Of a DNA stretch of 64,000 nt, positions 33,668 to 44,270 are shown in pieces. Below the pieces are notes generated by a model. That model saw nothing but the letters and a program-made list of their open reading frames with translations, had not been told where the DNA came from and searched no databases. The first letter of the stretch is position 1. Every line of letters starts with the position of its first letter. The stretch is from Balaenoptera acutorostrata (lineage: Eukaryota; Chordata; Mammalia; Artiodactyla; Balaenopteridae), in NCBI RefSeq assembly GCF_949987535.1, contig NC_080075.1:57006636-57070635 (forward strand), read 5' to 3'. A program made the translations under genes and the position numbers.

Positions 33668-36611
33668 TGGGGGGGCATGTTTGGGGGTTTTTTGGTTTTT
33701 TTTGTTTTTTCAGAAGGATGAATTGAAAGATAGGTAGCCCAGATTTCCAAAACAGCCAGTTTCTGAGGAGATAACGTTAACTCTGGGGAAGGAAAGCATT
33801 CGGTAAAAACTCCCAGATTGAAAACTCAACCACCAGATTCTACTGAGAGGAAAGGGTGCATGCAATGCCCGCTTTCAAAGGGGCATCCAATGTGCTCTTC
33901 TGCACAAACACCTCCTGTCAGCGTCCAGAAAGACCCAAAGGCACTTCTCAGGTGGGAGGGCACTGTCCCCTCTACCTATTCAGGGAAGGCTGGTCCTGTC
34001 GGGCCGGGATGGGGACAAAGGGGAACTTAGAAGTGGGGACAGCCATCGGAGGGAGAGGAGGGCCCACAGGACTGGATTTCCTTTCCAGAAACTGCTTTGC
34101 CTTCTCTTCCACCTGGTTCCCGGCAGGGAGTCCTGGCCCTCCTTTGCGGAGGCTGTTGACTAACGAAAACAGTGAAAGCACAGGTCGGCCACCAGGCAAA
34201 TAATAAACATAGCTGCGCGGCACGTCTGTTAAGCCTGTTTAATCGTTCGTCCCTACATGTAAGTGGGCTTCCTATCCCAGCCCCCGTCTCTCCACCTGTA
34301 TCAACAACAATGCCTCTGCACAATTATCTTACCTTAATGAACCTAATCTTTAATTTCCCAGCGTGGCCCTGGTCCTCAGCCTCCTAACAAAGGAAGGGGG
34401 ACTGTTTGAGTCCCCGTGAGCCACCTTCCTCCAACAGCTAGGGAAACTTTAGCCACGACAAGGATTTTTTGCCCCTTGTGGAACTGTCAAAAGCAATAAA
34501 TATTTTTCTTTTTATTCCATCATTAGACCCTCCTAAGAATGCCTCCCCATTGTCCACTGTAATTCCCAGAGCTCTCTGGGCAGGGGCGTTATTGTGGAAA
34601 ATGAATCCTGAAGTGTTAACAATCCGGCCAAAGCGGCTACACTTTTTTTTTTTTTTTTTCTTCCGAGGGCGTAACCGTTAGGAATGTGTCGCCTCACCAT
34701 AGCCGGCTCTGCGAAAAGAGCACTTGTGTTTTTTAACACTGGTCTTTGAGAAGGATGCTCAAGTTAAAGCATTGTGGCCACTGTAAATAGATGCACTCAG
34801 CAGAATAGAGCTTCTTCATTCCTAATTAGGGAAGTAACTCTAGAAAGACAGAATGTCACTTGCTGGGCTGTGCTTATTGTTGAGTTTGTGCTCGCCTCCA
34901 CAATGTGAGGTAATTGGAGTTGTACCTTTTAGAAAGCTGCTAATTTCACATAGGAAGTGCTAACAAGACCTTTCTGGGCCATGTTTTCCTTCTCTCTTTT
35001 TAAGGAAGTTACAGACCTTCAGTAGTGGGAATGGCTGAGCCCTGGCCTGGCGGAGGAAACAGCAGTAATGAACCACTTCAGCCCGCAGTTAGAAAAAGGA
35101 GGCCTCATTTTGGAGTCCTGAGAATACTAAGCACAACAAAAGGTTCTGTTTAAGCTTGTTATCCAGGACATTCTTACAGGCTACACAGCTTTCCCTGCAA
35201 TGACCCTCTCCAAACAAGTGCATCAAGTTTGAGCAAATAGAAACACGCAACTTTCAAGGCTCCGAGTTATAGTTTTCTTTACAAAGCCATTTATATAATG
35301 TAAGCTGCAATTAGCATGGGACAGAGCGAGGAGATTTAGGCTGGAAGGTTCTTTTCACAAAAGATAGAAATTAGTGGAATAAGTAACAGTTAAATATCGG
35401 CTTCGGATAACTAGTTGAAAAGACCTTTTAAATCATTTACTAATAAAAAAAAATAAAATGATTTTGCCTCAGACCTTGTTCCAACCAAAACGTGGTCTTT
35501 TTACATCACTGAACTGATTAATCTCACTAATTTTAAATTATCCAGCAAGAATAGACCGGAGCAACAAAAAAAAAAAAAAAAAAAAAAAGTCCACACACCC
35601 CCAAATGAAAAGCACTCCAGCTTTTAAGCCTGACAATTTCATCAAAACGTCCATAGGAACTACATAAAAAATTCAAACTGTAATGAAATAAATTGCTACT
35701 TACATTATGAAAAGTCTGCAAAAGCTTTTTATAGACTTGAAATGCAGAAGTTATATAAACTGCACAGTAAAAAGAATTAGAAATTGACCTTTACAGATCA
35801 AGGGCTAAAATTAACAGTCTTAAGGGGAAAAAAAATTTCCCGGTTCACAATGGCTTTTAATGCCATTTTTTCCCCCCTACACTCATTTATCTAATAACCA
35901 TGGCAAGGTTAGGATAAACAATGAACAGTATGTTTTCACATTTTCCACCTTTTGTGTCCTCCATATGAATTTCTAAAACACTTAAGAGAATAGATACATA
36001 AACCTGTGACCTTCAAATGAGCTTTTTGATACTCTCAACATTTTGAATAAAAAGATCAGAAAATGGAACCACTTTTACACAGTAATGAATTCCATTTTGT
36101 TGGGTAAACAAAGCTAAATTTTAAAACAGAGACCTGACATTTGTATAGCTCAAGAAGCTATTCTGTTCTTTTGGGGGTGGGCAGAGCAGGGAGGGGGCGT
36201 CGTCAGTACTTGACGGTGGGCCAGGTAATGACCAAATCCACCATTCACATAAAAAGGAGACAAATCCATTGGGCCGTGTTCAACAGAGAGCCACCGTTTC
36301 CAAGACAAGGACAACAAAAATGCCCAATTTTTATGACAATTCCCCCCCCAACCCCACGAACAATTGATCCGTCTCGCAGAAAAAGGGGGGGGGGTGTTAA
36401 TGGAGGAGGCCCATGCAGCCATTATGGAGCTAACGCTTATTGACGGGAGCTACAAGGGCCTCCAAAAGTTACTCCAATTTCCGTCGAGCTTTTGTGCATC
36501 CGTTGTCCTGTCTGAAAGGCTCAGTTAGGTATTGTTGCAAAAAAAGTCTGCATCCACATTTGTTCCCCTCTAATTCATACTCGGCATTGTGAAGTTTTGC
36601 TATTCAGGGGC

Positions 36612-36780
36612 TGATTGGACAACAGCCCTGACAAGGGCCAAGCGATTAGTCTCTCAGCGTGGGCTGGGCTTCTCGGTATAAACCTAGGGATGGGGCTGGA
36701 ATTCACTGGGGCATTCAGCTTCCTCTGGGGGCCTTCCTGAGAGGCCGTGCCTCCTTTGCTGCAGGTAATGCATTCCTTCA
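36612..36780 (+). promoter_or_regulatory. Candidate promoter upstream of CpG island
   Basis: An inverted CCAAT box (attgg, 36614-36618) is followed 58 bases later by tataaa (36677-36682). A loose initiator, tcActgg, lies at about 36705, the usual 25-30 bases downstream of the TATA. A cag/gtaatg junction (36772-36780) could be a weak splice donor. The same place, preceded by the pyrimidine tract 'gcctcctttgctgcag', would also read as an acceptor ending at 36774. The CpG island begins directly downstream. No reading frame supports a coding first exon, so a non-coding RNA or an alternative 5' UTR is as likely. All motif-based. Confidence 0.35.
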
Positions 36781-36782
36781 GA

Positions 36783-37108
36783 CCCGGGAAACCGAATCCT
36801 CGTAATTAGCGTGCCCAGAACGGGGCATCCCCCGCCCCCTCCCTGCCAGTCGGCCCTCGGGGGCCCTGCAGCTTTCTAAGGAGCTCAGCCCCTGAAATGC
36901 TCCGGCCTCGTCGAATTGAAAACTTTCTCGGGCGGCTCGGTGGGCCTGAAAATCTGCACGCAGAGGAGGGGAGCCGAGGGAGGGCCGCGATCGGCGCCAC
37001 TTAACCCCTGGCTCGCCGACCCGCGCGCAGGACACGCCGCCTGCAGCCCCGCGCTGGGGCCGCCACGTCGGAGCTCGGCGCTGCACCCCGCGGCTGAGCG
37101 CGTCGCTA
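36783..37108. promoter_or_regulatory. CpG island
   Basis: I count about 39 CpG dinucleotides in about 326 bases, with GC about two thirds. That puts observed/expected near 1, far above the surrounding DNA (the next 330 bases are AT-rich with very few CpG). Such islands mark unmethylated promoters or developmental enhancers. It ends abruptly at 'gagcgcgtcgctaagtgtac'. No interspersed repeat explains the CpG density. Confidence 0.8.
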
Positions 37109-37469
37109 AGTGTACAGATGTCAGTCTGGTGTTTTACATGTCAGTAACTTGAATTCATTTACATTTATTTTCCTATTGTTTTATATCATTTTATGACAAT
37201 GTGCTGCATAATATAATTTAAATCTTTAATGTACAACTAATTCTCTACCATTAATTTGTCAACATGATTACTGGATATGCCACCCAGAGAAGCAGGATGA
37301 TTTGAAATATGGATAAGACATTCCTGTGTTTTTTCACGAAGGTTTACATCGGAAATGACAAAGATTTACGGAGGGTTTTTTTCTTGGACTGTCTGTAATC
37401 TAATGAAAACTACAATTTCACTGTGATTCCCACTTAAACTGAGGAATTCCAGATATCAGTGGGGAATAA

Positions 37470-37470
<1 letters not shown>
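37109..37470. other. AT-rich repeat-free spacer between CpG-rich patches
   Basis: Contains tttaaatctttaatg, ccattaatttgtc and taatctaatg motifs, no repeats and no ORF. The sharp GC-to-AT switch at 37109 is notable. Confidence 0.4.

Positions 37471-37507
<37 letters not shown>
37471..37507. repeat. (AC)n microsatellite
   Basis: 18 AC units beside the second CpG-rich patch. Confidence 0.95.
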
Positions 37508-37508
<1 letters not shown>

Positions 37509-37534
37509 CCTCCTTCTAGGAGAAATAATTAATT

Positions 37535-37730
37535 TAGGCAGCGCGGGGTTCTGAGCAGTGGTCCAGCCCTTTGGCGGAGAAGGTTCCCCCCAGGCCCGGC
37601 CGGGGCGCGGCCGGACGCCCTGCCCTGGGTGGTTTGCTCCAAGGGGTGGGAGAGAAAGAAAGCGGGCGCCAGGGCCCGGGGCGCGTTCCCGGGGCGTCTG
37701 CAGGCACCGACAGCGTTGGGGAACAAACAA
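37535..37730. promoter_or_regulatory. Short CpG-rich patch
   Basis: About 18 CpG in 196 bases by hand count, including ggcccggccggggcgcgg and cccggggcgcg. Shorter than a formal island but far richer than its flanks. Minus-strand frames of 178 and 198 codons cross it. They overlap in two frames and show no domain, so I treat them as a by-product of the base composition. Confidence 0.55.
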
Positions 37731-39074
37731 GAGGAAAGGGTGGTACCTGTGGGCATAGTGTTGCTGGGCTGCCCTGACTTCAGGACCCCCCCCCAAACCC
37801 CAGCCTCCTTCTTTCGCCGGCTGTCGGAGGCCAGCTTGAAAAACCTGGTCCTTCCCTCCACGCCCCAGGAGGACGGCGCCCTGCAGCCACCAGCCAAATG
37901 ATAACACCCAAACGTCTGCACCATTAAAATTAAAAAAGCAGCAGCAGTACCCCCAAACCTTATTAAACATTCAAATAGAAAAATTAAGATATTCTGGGCA
38001 AAAGAAGTGTTTAGACAAAGGCTGTCTGCTTCAATTTCCCCGTTAAGCCGGGAGCAGGCTGTTCGGAGAGAGAGTGACGGTGGATTCCATAAATTAACAG
38101 AAAATCCCTCTTCTCCGGAGCCCAAGTTATCTCTCCGTTGCCTGCAGCCCTGATTTAGAATGGGAGCCGGCTTGTTTACCGGTTTAATTAATGCTCCTTT
38201 TCAAGTAGGGAGGAGGGGAAGGGAAATGAAGTGACTTGGTGATAAACAGGTGTAGCCGGCCTGCAGCGAGCTCACGGGGCCGGTGGCAGCCTCGTCAGGC
38301 TTGACTGGGCATGACCCCGCCAGCGAAAAAGGTAGATGGCCCAGTTGGAAGCGCAGTAGGTGAGCATTATTTTAACTGCGAGCCTGTGATTGGAATGGCT
38401 TAAAGGGACAATCAGCACTTGGGTTTTTCTTCTTCCTCCAGAATGCATTCTGATTCTTTCCTGTTGCTGAGCGGAGGAGAAACAGACCTTGACGATATAG
38501 GTCACAGGTCTTTTTACTCCTCTTCCTCAGGCTTCACCTCCAAATGTAAGGAAAGAGCCACTTAAGGAGGAAACCTGGCTCCTGCAGCTCGCTGGGGACC
38601 GGCTTTCTGCTCTGAAAAAAAAATCCTTGGGCATTCTCTATTTACTTATTTCGGCTTTTAATTCCAAGAGCCTAATATCTAGGATTGGACTGTCCACCGC
38701 CTACGTGTTTCTGTGACCTTACAGATAACAGGGCAGCTTGGATGGAAAATGAAATTCAAGCGCCAGCTAATTTTAAAAACTCCTTCCCAAGGGGGGGAAA
38801 TGGCAGTTTCTGTAAGCACAGGCTGAACATGTTTTTAAATTAATAACTAGCCCTGGTATTTGCTAAATGATGGCTGTATCACGGGGGAAAAATTTAGTCA
38901 TTAAAAACAGCAGGTGCCCAAGGTGAGAATATATGTTTCATGACTTAAAGTCACCTGTCTGCTTTGCCTGCTACCTTTCTCCGAGCCAGCATCCTGAAGA
39001 AACTAGTGAAACCAGAAGCTGGGTCTGTCAGCCATACTGGCCTTTTGGAGAAAAAAGCTTTTTCTTTTTTTTTT
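37731..39074. other. Repeat-poor block after the CpG patches
   Basis: No interspersed repeat recognised. 38090-38260 (gtttaccggtttaattaatg, gtgacttggtgataaac) and 38590-38900 look like conserved non-coding DNA by composition. No gene recognised. Confidence 0.4.
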
Positions 39075-39285
39075 TACGCTACTACATTTATCGAGTGCCT
39101 CCTGATACCTCCACGTGTTACTGGCAATTCTGACTGCTTCCCTACGAGGTGGTAATCCTTATCCCCATTTTTAAGAGGGGTTTAAATAATTTTAAGTGAT
39201 TTTTCCCAAGGTCACAGAGCTAGTCAAGTGGCAGAATGGGGATGACAACCAGGGTCTCATTCCAGAGCCCTCTCCTTTTTCACCC
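39075..39285 (-). repeat. MIR SINE (antisense)
   Basis: 'acatttatcgagtgcctcctg', 'ggtggtaatccttatccccat', 'ttcccaaggtcacagagctagtcaagtggcaga': antisense MIR, well preserved at the core. Confidence 0.78.
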
Positions 39286-39959
39286 TCTGTGAGGTAGCAA
39301 TGACCCTAAACACCCACAGTCACGTGGAGATAGGGGTTCCAGTCTCCATAAAGGCAGGTTATGTCCTAGCTTACAGGAGAGGAGATCTTTCTGCCATCTG
39401 GAAAATTCCAGGTTCGGGTCTGTGTGGGACCCAACACATGTATAAGCACAAAGTACTTTGCAGAATACAGAGAGATTTCTTTCCGGAAAGATTTCTAGAC
39501 AGGGAATTAGGATATTCCTGTTTCATTGCTGGTTCCACTACCCATTAACGTATGACCTTGAGCAAGTCACCTACTTAAGACTGAGTAAAGTTTCCTCATC
39601 TCTGATTGGGCACATTACCTACCTATCCTGCTTGCCTCACAGTGTGGTGGGGGGGGGACAAAATGAGCTGATATGAATTCAAACGCATTGATCACTGTGA
39701 AGAGCTGTTCCAATGCACAGTTTTATGACTGACTTCCCAGAGTTACGAGGTCCTATTAAGTCTACATGTCCATGTGTTTTGAAAGGAGTGAATTACTATA
39801 CAAGTGGGGGAACTTTTCATCTTATTAAAAAGCCCTTACGTCCTAAATTCTAAACATGAAAATTCTGGCTATATTAACAATGGTGCTAAAAGTTCTAATG
39901 CATCCTAAATTCTAAATCATAGACTCTTGATGGAAAAGACCATTTGTTATAATAATAAA
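39286..39959. other. Unique DNA, nothing recognised
   Basis: A G9 run lies at about 39649-39657. 'tatgaccttgagcaagtcacctacttaaga' (about 39551-39580) may be a further short MIR core in sense orientation. No gene. Confidence 0.4.
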
Positions 39960-40205
39960 ATTTATTAATGATGGCTGATGTCATTTACTATACGCCAGAC
40001 AGGGTTCTAAGCATTTGACATGTACCAGTTGGTCCTCACTATAACTCTGTGAGATAGGTACTATTATTACCATACCCATTTTACAGATGAGAAAACTGAG
40101 ATACAAGGCAATTTGGTCACATAATTCCCAAACTGCAGAGAACTATCATTTGAACCCAGACAAACTGGCACGGGAGTTTGCACACTTAATCACTGTTATA
40201 TGTTT
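39960..40205 (-). repeat. MIR SINE (antisense)
   Basis: 'ctcactataactctgtgagataggtactattattaccatacccattttacagatgagaaaactgag' is one of the best-preserved MIR cores here. Confidence 0.88.
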
Positions 40206-40259
40206 ACAAACATATATATTTTTCATGAAAGAGTGTCTGTATTATTCCTACCTCTCCGA

Positions 40260-40390
40260 CCCACATTTTTAAGATGAGGAAAGTGAAGCTCAGAGAGGTT
40301 AAATGATTTGCCCATCATCACACATTTGTTTCAAGGCAGAGCTAGAAGTAGAGCTCAGATCTCTTTAAGTCGAGTGATGGTTCTATTTAT
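40260..40390 (-). repeat. MIR SINE (antisense), adjacent copy
   Basis: 'aagatgaggaaagtgaagctcagagaggttaaatgatttgcccatcatcacac' repeats the antisense MIR core only 55 bases after the previous copy. Confidence 0.82.
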
Positions 40391-40435
40391 GACATAATTG
40401 CTACTCACTTCACCCTGGCTTCAGCTCTCTCTGGA

Positions 40436-40605
40436 GAGACAGACTGCCTGGTTTAAATATTGACTGTGCCAACCCCCCAGGCAAGGCTTGGTAACCTCTC
40501 TAAGATAATAGTGCTCACCTGATTGTTTGGCAGATTAAATGAAATAAGGCACGAAAGTATTTAGTACAGTTCCTAGCATATAATAAATGCTCAATAAACC
40601 CTCCT
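40436..40605 (+). repeat. MIR SINE (sense)
   Basis: 'agactgcctggtttaaatattg', 'ttggtaacctctctaagataatagtgctcacctgatt', 'gcatataataaatgctcaataaa': a sense MIR facing the two antisense copies. Confidence 0.82.
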
Positions 40606-41985
40606 CAAATTTAAAATGCAGGAAGAGAAGCAACAACAGTGGGAGGAGCCGACTTGGGTGCGGCTGTCCCTATGCAGTGAGTTGGCCCAGGCTAAGTCGA
40701 AGGAAGAGACAAGCATGGCTGGGAAGAGGGGCAGAACCCTCCAGCTGGGGAGGATCTTCTGCAGTGGGTCCCGAGGAGCCGGGCCGTTGAAATCATTGGG
40801 CAGCCTGAGGGACAGAGGGGAGGTATTGACTGAGAAGACAGAGGAAGAGGAAAGGGCACAACTAGGAGGGCTGGGGGGAAGCAGGTTGGGAGGGCCAGAA
40901 TGAGAAAAGCGGCTGCCTCAGCTTTCAGCCCATCGTGGATGAGTCCTCTTCACAGTGTCGTCCCTAGAGACCTCAGCAATGGTTGTTTCAGCCCCATGGG
41001 GAGAATAAAGGACGGAGGTGGCATGAGATGGAATGCTGAGGAGGGACCACAAAATGCCTGGCTGACAGGAAGCTGTCGGAAGAAGAGAGACACCGGGAGA
41101 GGCATGTGCTTGTGGGGTCGGGGGAGAAAACCTAGCTGAGGAAGGGGAGAGTCCAGCATCCGGGGGAAGGGAGAGTGGCTGCCGGGGGAGCTGGGACCGT
41201 TACAGTGGGAGGCAGCTGCCTGTCAGGTTGCCTGGCCCCAGGTCCTGGCTCTTCGCCTGCAGACGGTGGCAGGCTTAGGGGGTGTTCAGGCCTCTGGTTT
41301 GGGGTCCTGCGGCACAGGTTATGGGGAAGATGCTCTGGCCCCAGGCACGAGTCCCCTGCTGTGCTGGCTCTTTCCGCAGACAGAAGGGCAGGAGCTGCAG
41401 TGATCTGATCCACCAGGGGCCCTGTCCTGTGATTGATTCAGTCTTCACAGATTGGCCAGAAAGCTCTCGGGTACTGTTGAAGCAGTGGTATATTCCCCAC
41501 CTGTGGTTTCTACTTCCTTAGTTTAGGGAGTTTCCAGCTAAAGGGTCTTGAAATTTAGGGAGAAATATTACATCTGATTTTGGAAAAATATGTGAGGAAC
41601 TTGAAGTAGGGAAAGTGTCTGTTCTCTTATTCCTGCCGCCCCATGAAGGTGTGACAAATGGCAGATGCTCAACAGCTATACATTGAAAAAATGAGCCAAG
41701 GGGATACTTTTATTGAGCACTCCGAAAGGTACCATGTTTTGCAAGCCACGAGGAAGGCGGCTTTACCTGTGCCACCTAAACTCAGGAGAGGGGAAAGATC
41801 CTCTCTCCAAGTCAAAGGCCTCTATGGACCTTTGTCCTTTTCTATTTCCTCATCAGCAAAATTTCCCAACTGCCCGACTGGGGTAATGTAGGGATCAAAA
41901 GAGTTATTTGATGTAAATGTATACAAGACATGTTAAATAAGTCTAAGGTAGTATTACCTTGTCTGTTGAGAGAGCAAGGAATGTT
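40606..41985. other. Unique DNA, no gene recognised
   Basis: 40620-41400 is G-rich and purine-biased on + with several overlapping frames below 100 codons, none with a recognisable domain. 41820-41950 may hold a decayed MIR tail. Confidence 0.4.
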
Positions 41986-41989
41986 AAGT

Positions 41990-42360
41990 GAGGAATTTCA
42001 TTATTGAAAATTTCAAGCATATGCTAAAGTGTGATGAACTCTCAAGGGCCTATCATCCAGGTTCAACCATTATCAATTTGCAGCCAGTATTGTTTCACCC
42101 TTCCTCACTCCCCTCCCCCCAACCCCACACTGGATTATACTGAGGCAAATCCCACATATCATATCATTTCAGCTCTAAATATTTCAGAATATATTTCTAA
42201 AAGATAAAGCCTCTTTAAAAAACATAACCATATTCCATTATCACATGAAAAAATTGATAGTAGTTTCTTAATATCATCAAATACTGAGCCAAAGTTTAAT
42301 TTCCTCATTTGTCTTGTAAGTGGATTTTACAGATGGTTTTGCAAATCAGGACCCAAACAA
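41990..42360 (-). repeat. Old LINE fragment (antisense, L1M/HAL1-like)
   Basis: 'gggcctatcatccaggttcaaccattatcaatttgcagcc', 'gattatactgaggcaaatcccacatatcatatcatttc' and 'aacataaccatattccattatcac' match an old antisense LINE segment I know from many mammalian loci. Family assigned by recall. Confidence 0.6.
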
Positions 42361-42486
42361 GGTCAACACCTTGCATTTAGTTAACAGGGGAGGAACCTCT
42401 CCTGAGGGTTTAACCTTGTCCTCTCAGTCTGCCAAGGCCTGGAGACTTCTGGCCAAGGTTTGCCTAGACAACCAGAGCAGTGGTTT

Positions 42487-42556
42487 CCAACTGTCTTTTT
42501 TTTTTTTTAATTTTAAAAAATGTTTAACATCTTTATTAGAGTCCCAACTGTCTTTT
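42487..42556. repeat. 13-bp target-site duplication pair around a mini L1 insert
   Basis: ccaactgtctttt at 42487-42499 and 42544-42556, perfect, bounding the insert at 42500-42543. Confidence 0.9.
42500..42543 (-). mobile_element. 44-bp ultra-truncated L1 insertion
   Basis: Poly-T then 'aattttaaaaaatgtttaacatctttattagagt'. Its reverse complement is the last bases of the L1 3' UTR (ctctaataaagatgttaaac) plus a poly-A tail, matching the tail of the copy at 20684 (ccaataaagatgttaaaac). The perfect 13-bp duplication proves a separate target-primed insertion that copied only about 25 bases of the element. Confidence 0.9.
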
Positions 42557-43229
42557 GACCATTGATTCATCTCTTTGAAAGGGTTCTTGGGCATTTAACA
42601 ATGGACCAAGTGGCCCATCTAAGGTTTGGGGACCGAAAAAAAGGGAATGCTTCTTGGGGTACATTTGGAGGTGCTGGGGGGACAGACGTCTGCTCCTGTG
42701 CTAAGGTACAGTTCAAAACAGAGACTTTAAAAGTAAGCCCTGGAATTCCTGTTTCTTCCTTTTCCAAATCCCACTCCTCCTCCCTAAGGCCCACCTTCAT
42801 CATGGTCCCGCCAGGCCTTAGTCTTTTCCCTCAGCTGAGCTCCTGTAACATTTAGGACCTACCACGTTTTATCATCATTTGGCTTCTAGTAATGGAAGCC
42901 AACCTCCCTTGGAGGGTTAGCTGTTTTGCACACAATATATATCTTGCCTCTTCAACTAAATTCCAAGTTCCTAAAGCTCAGAGACCCATAGCATCTGGCC
43001 GTACTTGGCCCAAGTACCCAAGACCTGTAGGTGTCTGACACGTTTAAAACACCAATATCTACAATATTTACAATATGAATATCTCAAACCAATATTCTTT
43101 AAATACTTGATTAAAATTTATTCAGTGGGATAGAACAGCACTGGTTTGCTATTAAGAAAATTACATGCCTCTTCCTATATATTCAAAATAAGGAATTGAT
43201 TTACTGCGTGCACTGAACACGTTTGAAAT
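42557..43229. other. Unique DNA, nothing recognised
   Basis: No repeat or gene recognised. A short frame at 42562-42855 has no domain. Confidence 0.4.
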
Positions 43230-43375
43230 ATTTTTTTATTCTTATCAAAATAATGCACGCATATGGTTACAAATCAAATGTTACACATGTGCTCATGATA
43301 GAAATGCTCCAGCTTCTCCCACTGTCAGTCCACCGCTCAGAGGCAACACCTCTTTGAGCCGTCTGGTTTTTAGTT
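43230..43375 (-). repeat. Old L1/HAL1-type fragment (antisense)
   Basis: 'tcaaaataatgcacgcatatggtt', 'gaaatgctccagcttctccc' and 'ctcagaggcaacacctctttgagcc' follow the antisense LINE order seen near 6540. Confidence 0.5.
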
Positions 43376-43387
43376 CTCCCAATGGAT

Positions 43388-43505
43388 CTAGGATTGCCAG
43401 ATTGAGAGGGAAACAAGTATAGGATGCCGCCTCAAATTTGCATTTCAGATAAAAAATGAATTAATAGCTCCAAACATTTCATAATATTGTATTTTTTCTG
43501 ACCTT
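43388..43505 (+). mobile_element. Palindromic DNA-transposon-like element, left arm only (copy 3)
   Basis: 'ggattgccagattgagaggg', 'tataggatgccgcctcaaatttgcatttcagataaaaaatgaat' matches copy 1 (20560-20625) in order. No right arm follows. The most decayed of the three. Confidence 0.65.
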
Positions 43506-44257
43506 AGGTGGCTTCCCCCATATAATGTGTAGAGTTATATACAACGTAGCTCTAATGTGTTTATACCTCTATTTCTTCCTTTACCAACTTGTTAGATGGT
43601 GTTGGTGGAATTCCGAGTGTGAAAGAATTTCAATGTTCAATATTTATATTCTACTCCATTTTTCTACTGTTTGCCTTTGTAACTTCAGCAAAATGCTTAA
43701 GCCTGTATTTACTGAGCCATCATCTTTCAACAGCACCTCTTGACTGTCTACTTTTAAATTAAGATATTGTTACTGATTTCCTGTCCTTTCCTCTATTTCT
43801 TCTTTCTTTTTCCAAGTCCCATCTTCTGCCAAGATACCGTACTTTCACATTAATAAGGTTGTTGAAATTTATATTCTGTCCTACTATACAACCTAGTCTT
43901 CTAAGCTTTGTCTAAAGGTTGACTTTTAAAATGGGAAATGGATTGTATTTACTCTATTGTTATTATTATGTAGCTTTATGTAAATATAGTAATAACACTA
44001 GGATTACACTTACTGCTCTTCAACTCACTGTCGTGACCCCTGAGCCTCTCCGAGGAGAATGTGCCCAGCACCAAATCAAATGGAGTCTCATTCCTTACAC
44101 TTTGTCATTTTCTTCATATCATGTCACTTTTAGTTTGCTTCATACTCAGATCTTGACTTTTTCTTAACCAATTTTCCCCTGGAGTTTCCAGTTGCCTTTC
44201 TTTCTTCTTGCATTATTTGCTATTACCACATTCTCATTTTAAATCTATCAGTTATAT
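43506..44257. other. AT-rich DNA, possibly an old LINE, unassigned
   Basis: T-rich prose-like sequence resembling antisense LINE internal DNA, without a segment I can place firmly. No gene. Confidence 0.3.
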
Positions 44258-44270
44258 TCTCTAATCTATT
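44258..44270. repeat. L1 target-site duplication, left
   Basis: tctctaatctatt, repeated exactly at 45123-45135. Confidence 0.92.

Larger units (their letters stand above)
31513..36600. other. Repeat-poor AT-rich block, no gene recognised
   Basis: I find no SINE, LINE, MIR, L2, LTR or DNA-transposon sequence over 5 kb, only microsatellites at 32954-32990 and 33632-33666 and homopolymers at about 34643-34660 and 35564-35588. Sub-blocks at 32100-32560, 34740-35000 and 35260-35420 contain homeodomain-like taatt/attaa and other compact motifs. This fits a cis-regulatory domain but is not proof. No open frame of interest. Confidence 0.45.

Noticed and set aside
37434..38125. 178- and 198-codon minus-strand frames across the CpG-rich patch
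   Set aside because: Two frames of similar length over the same GC-rich DNA are what base composition alone gives. One starts inside an AC microsatellite region and includes poly-Cys/Val from it.
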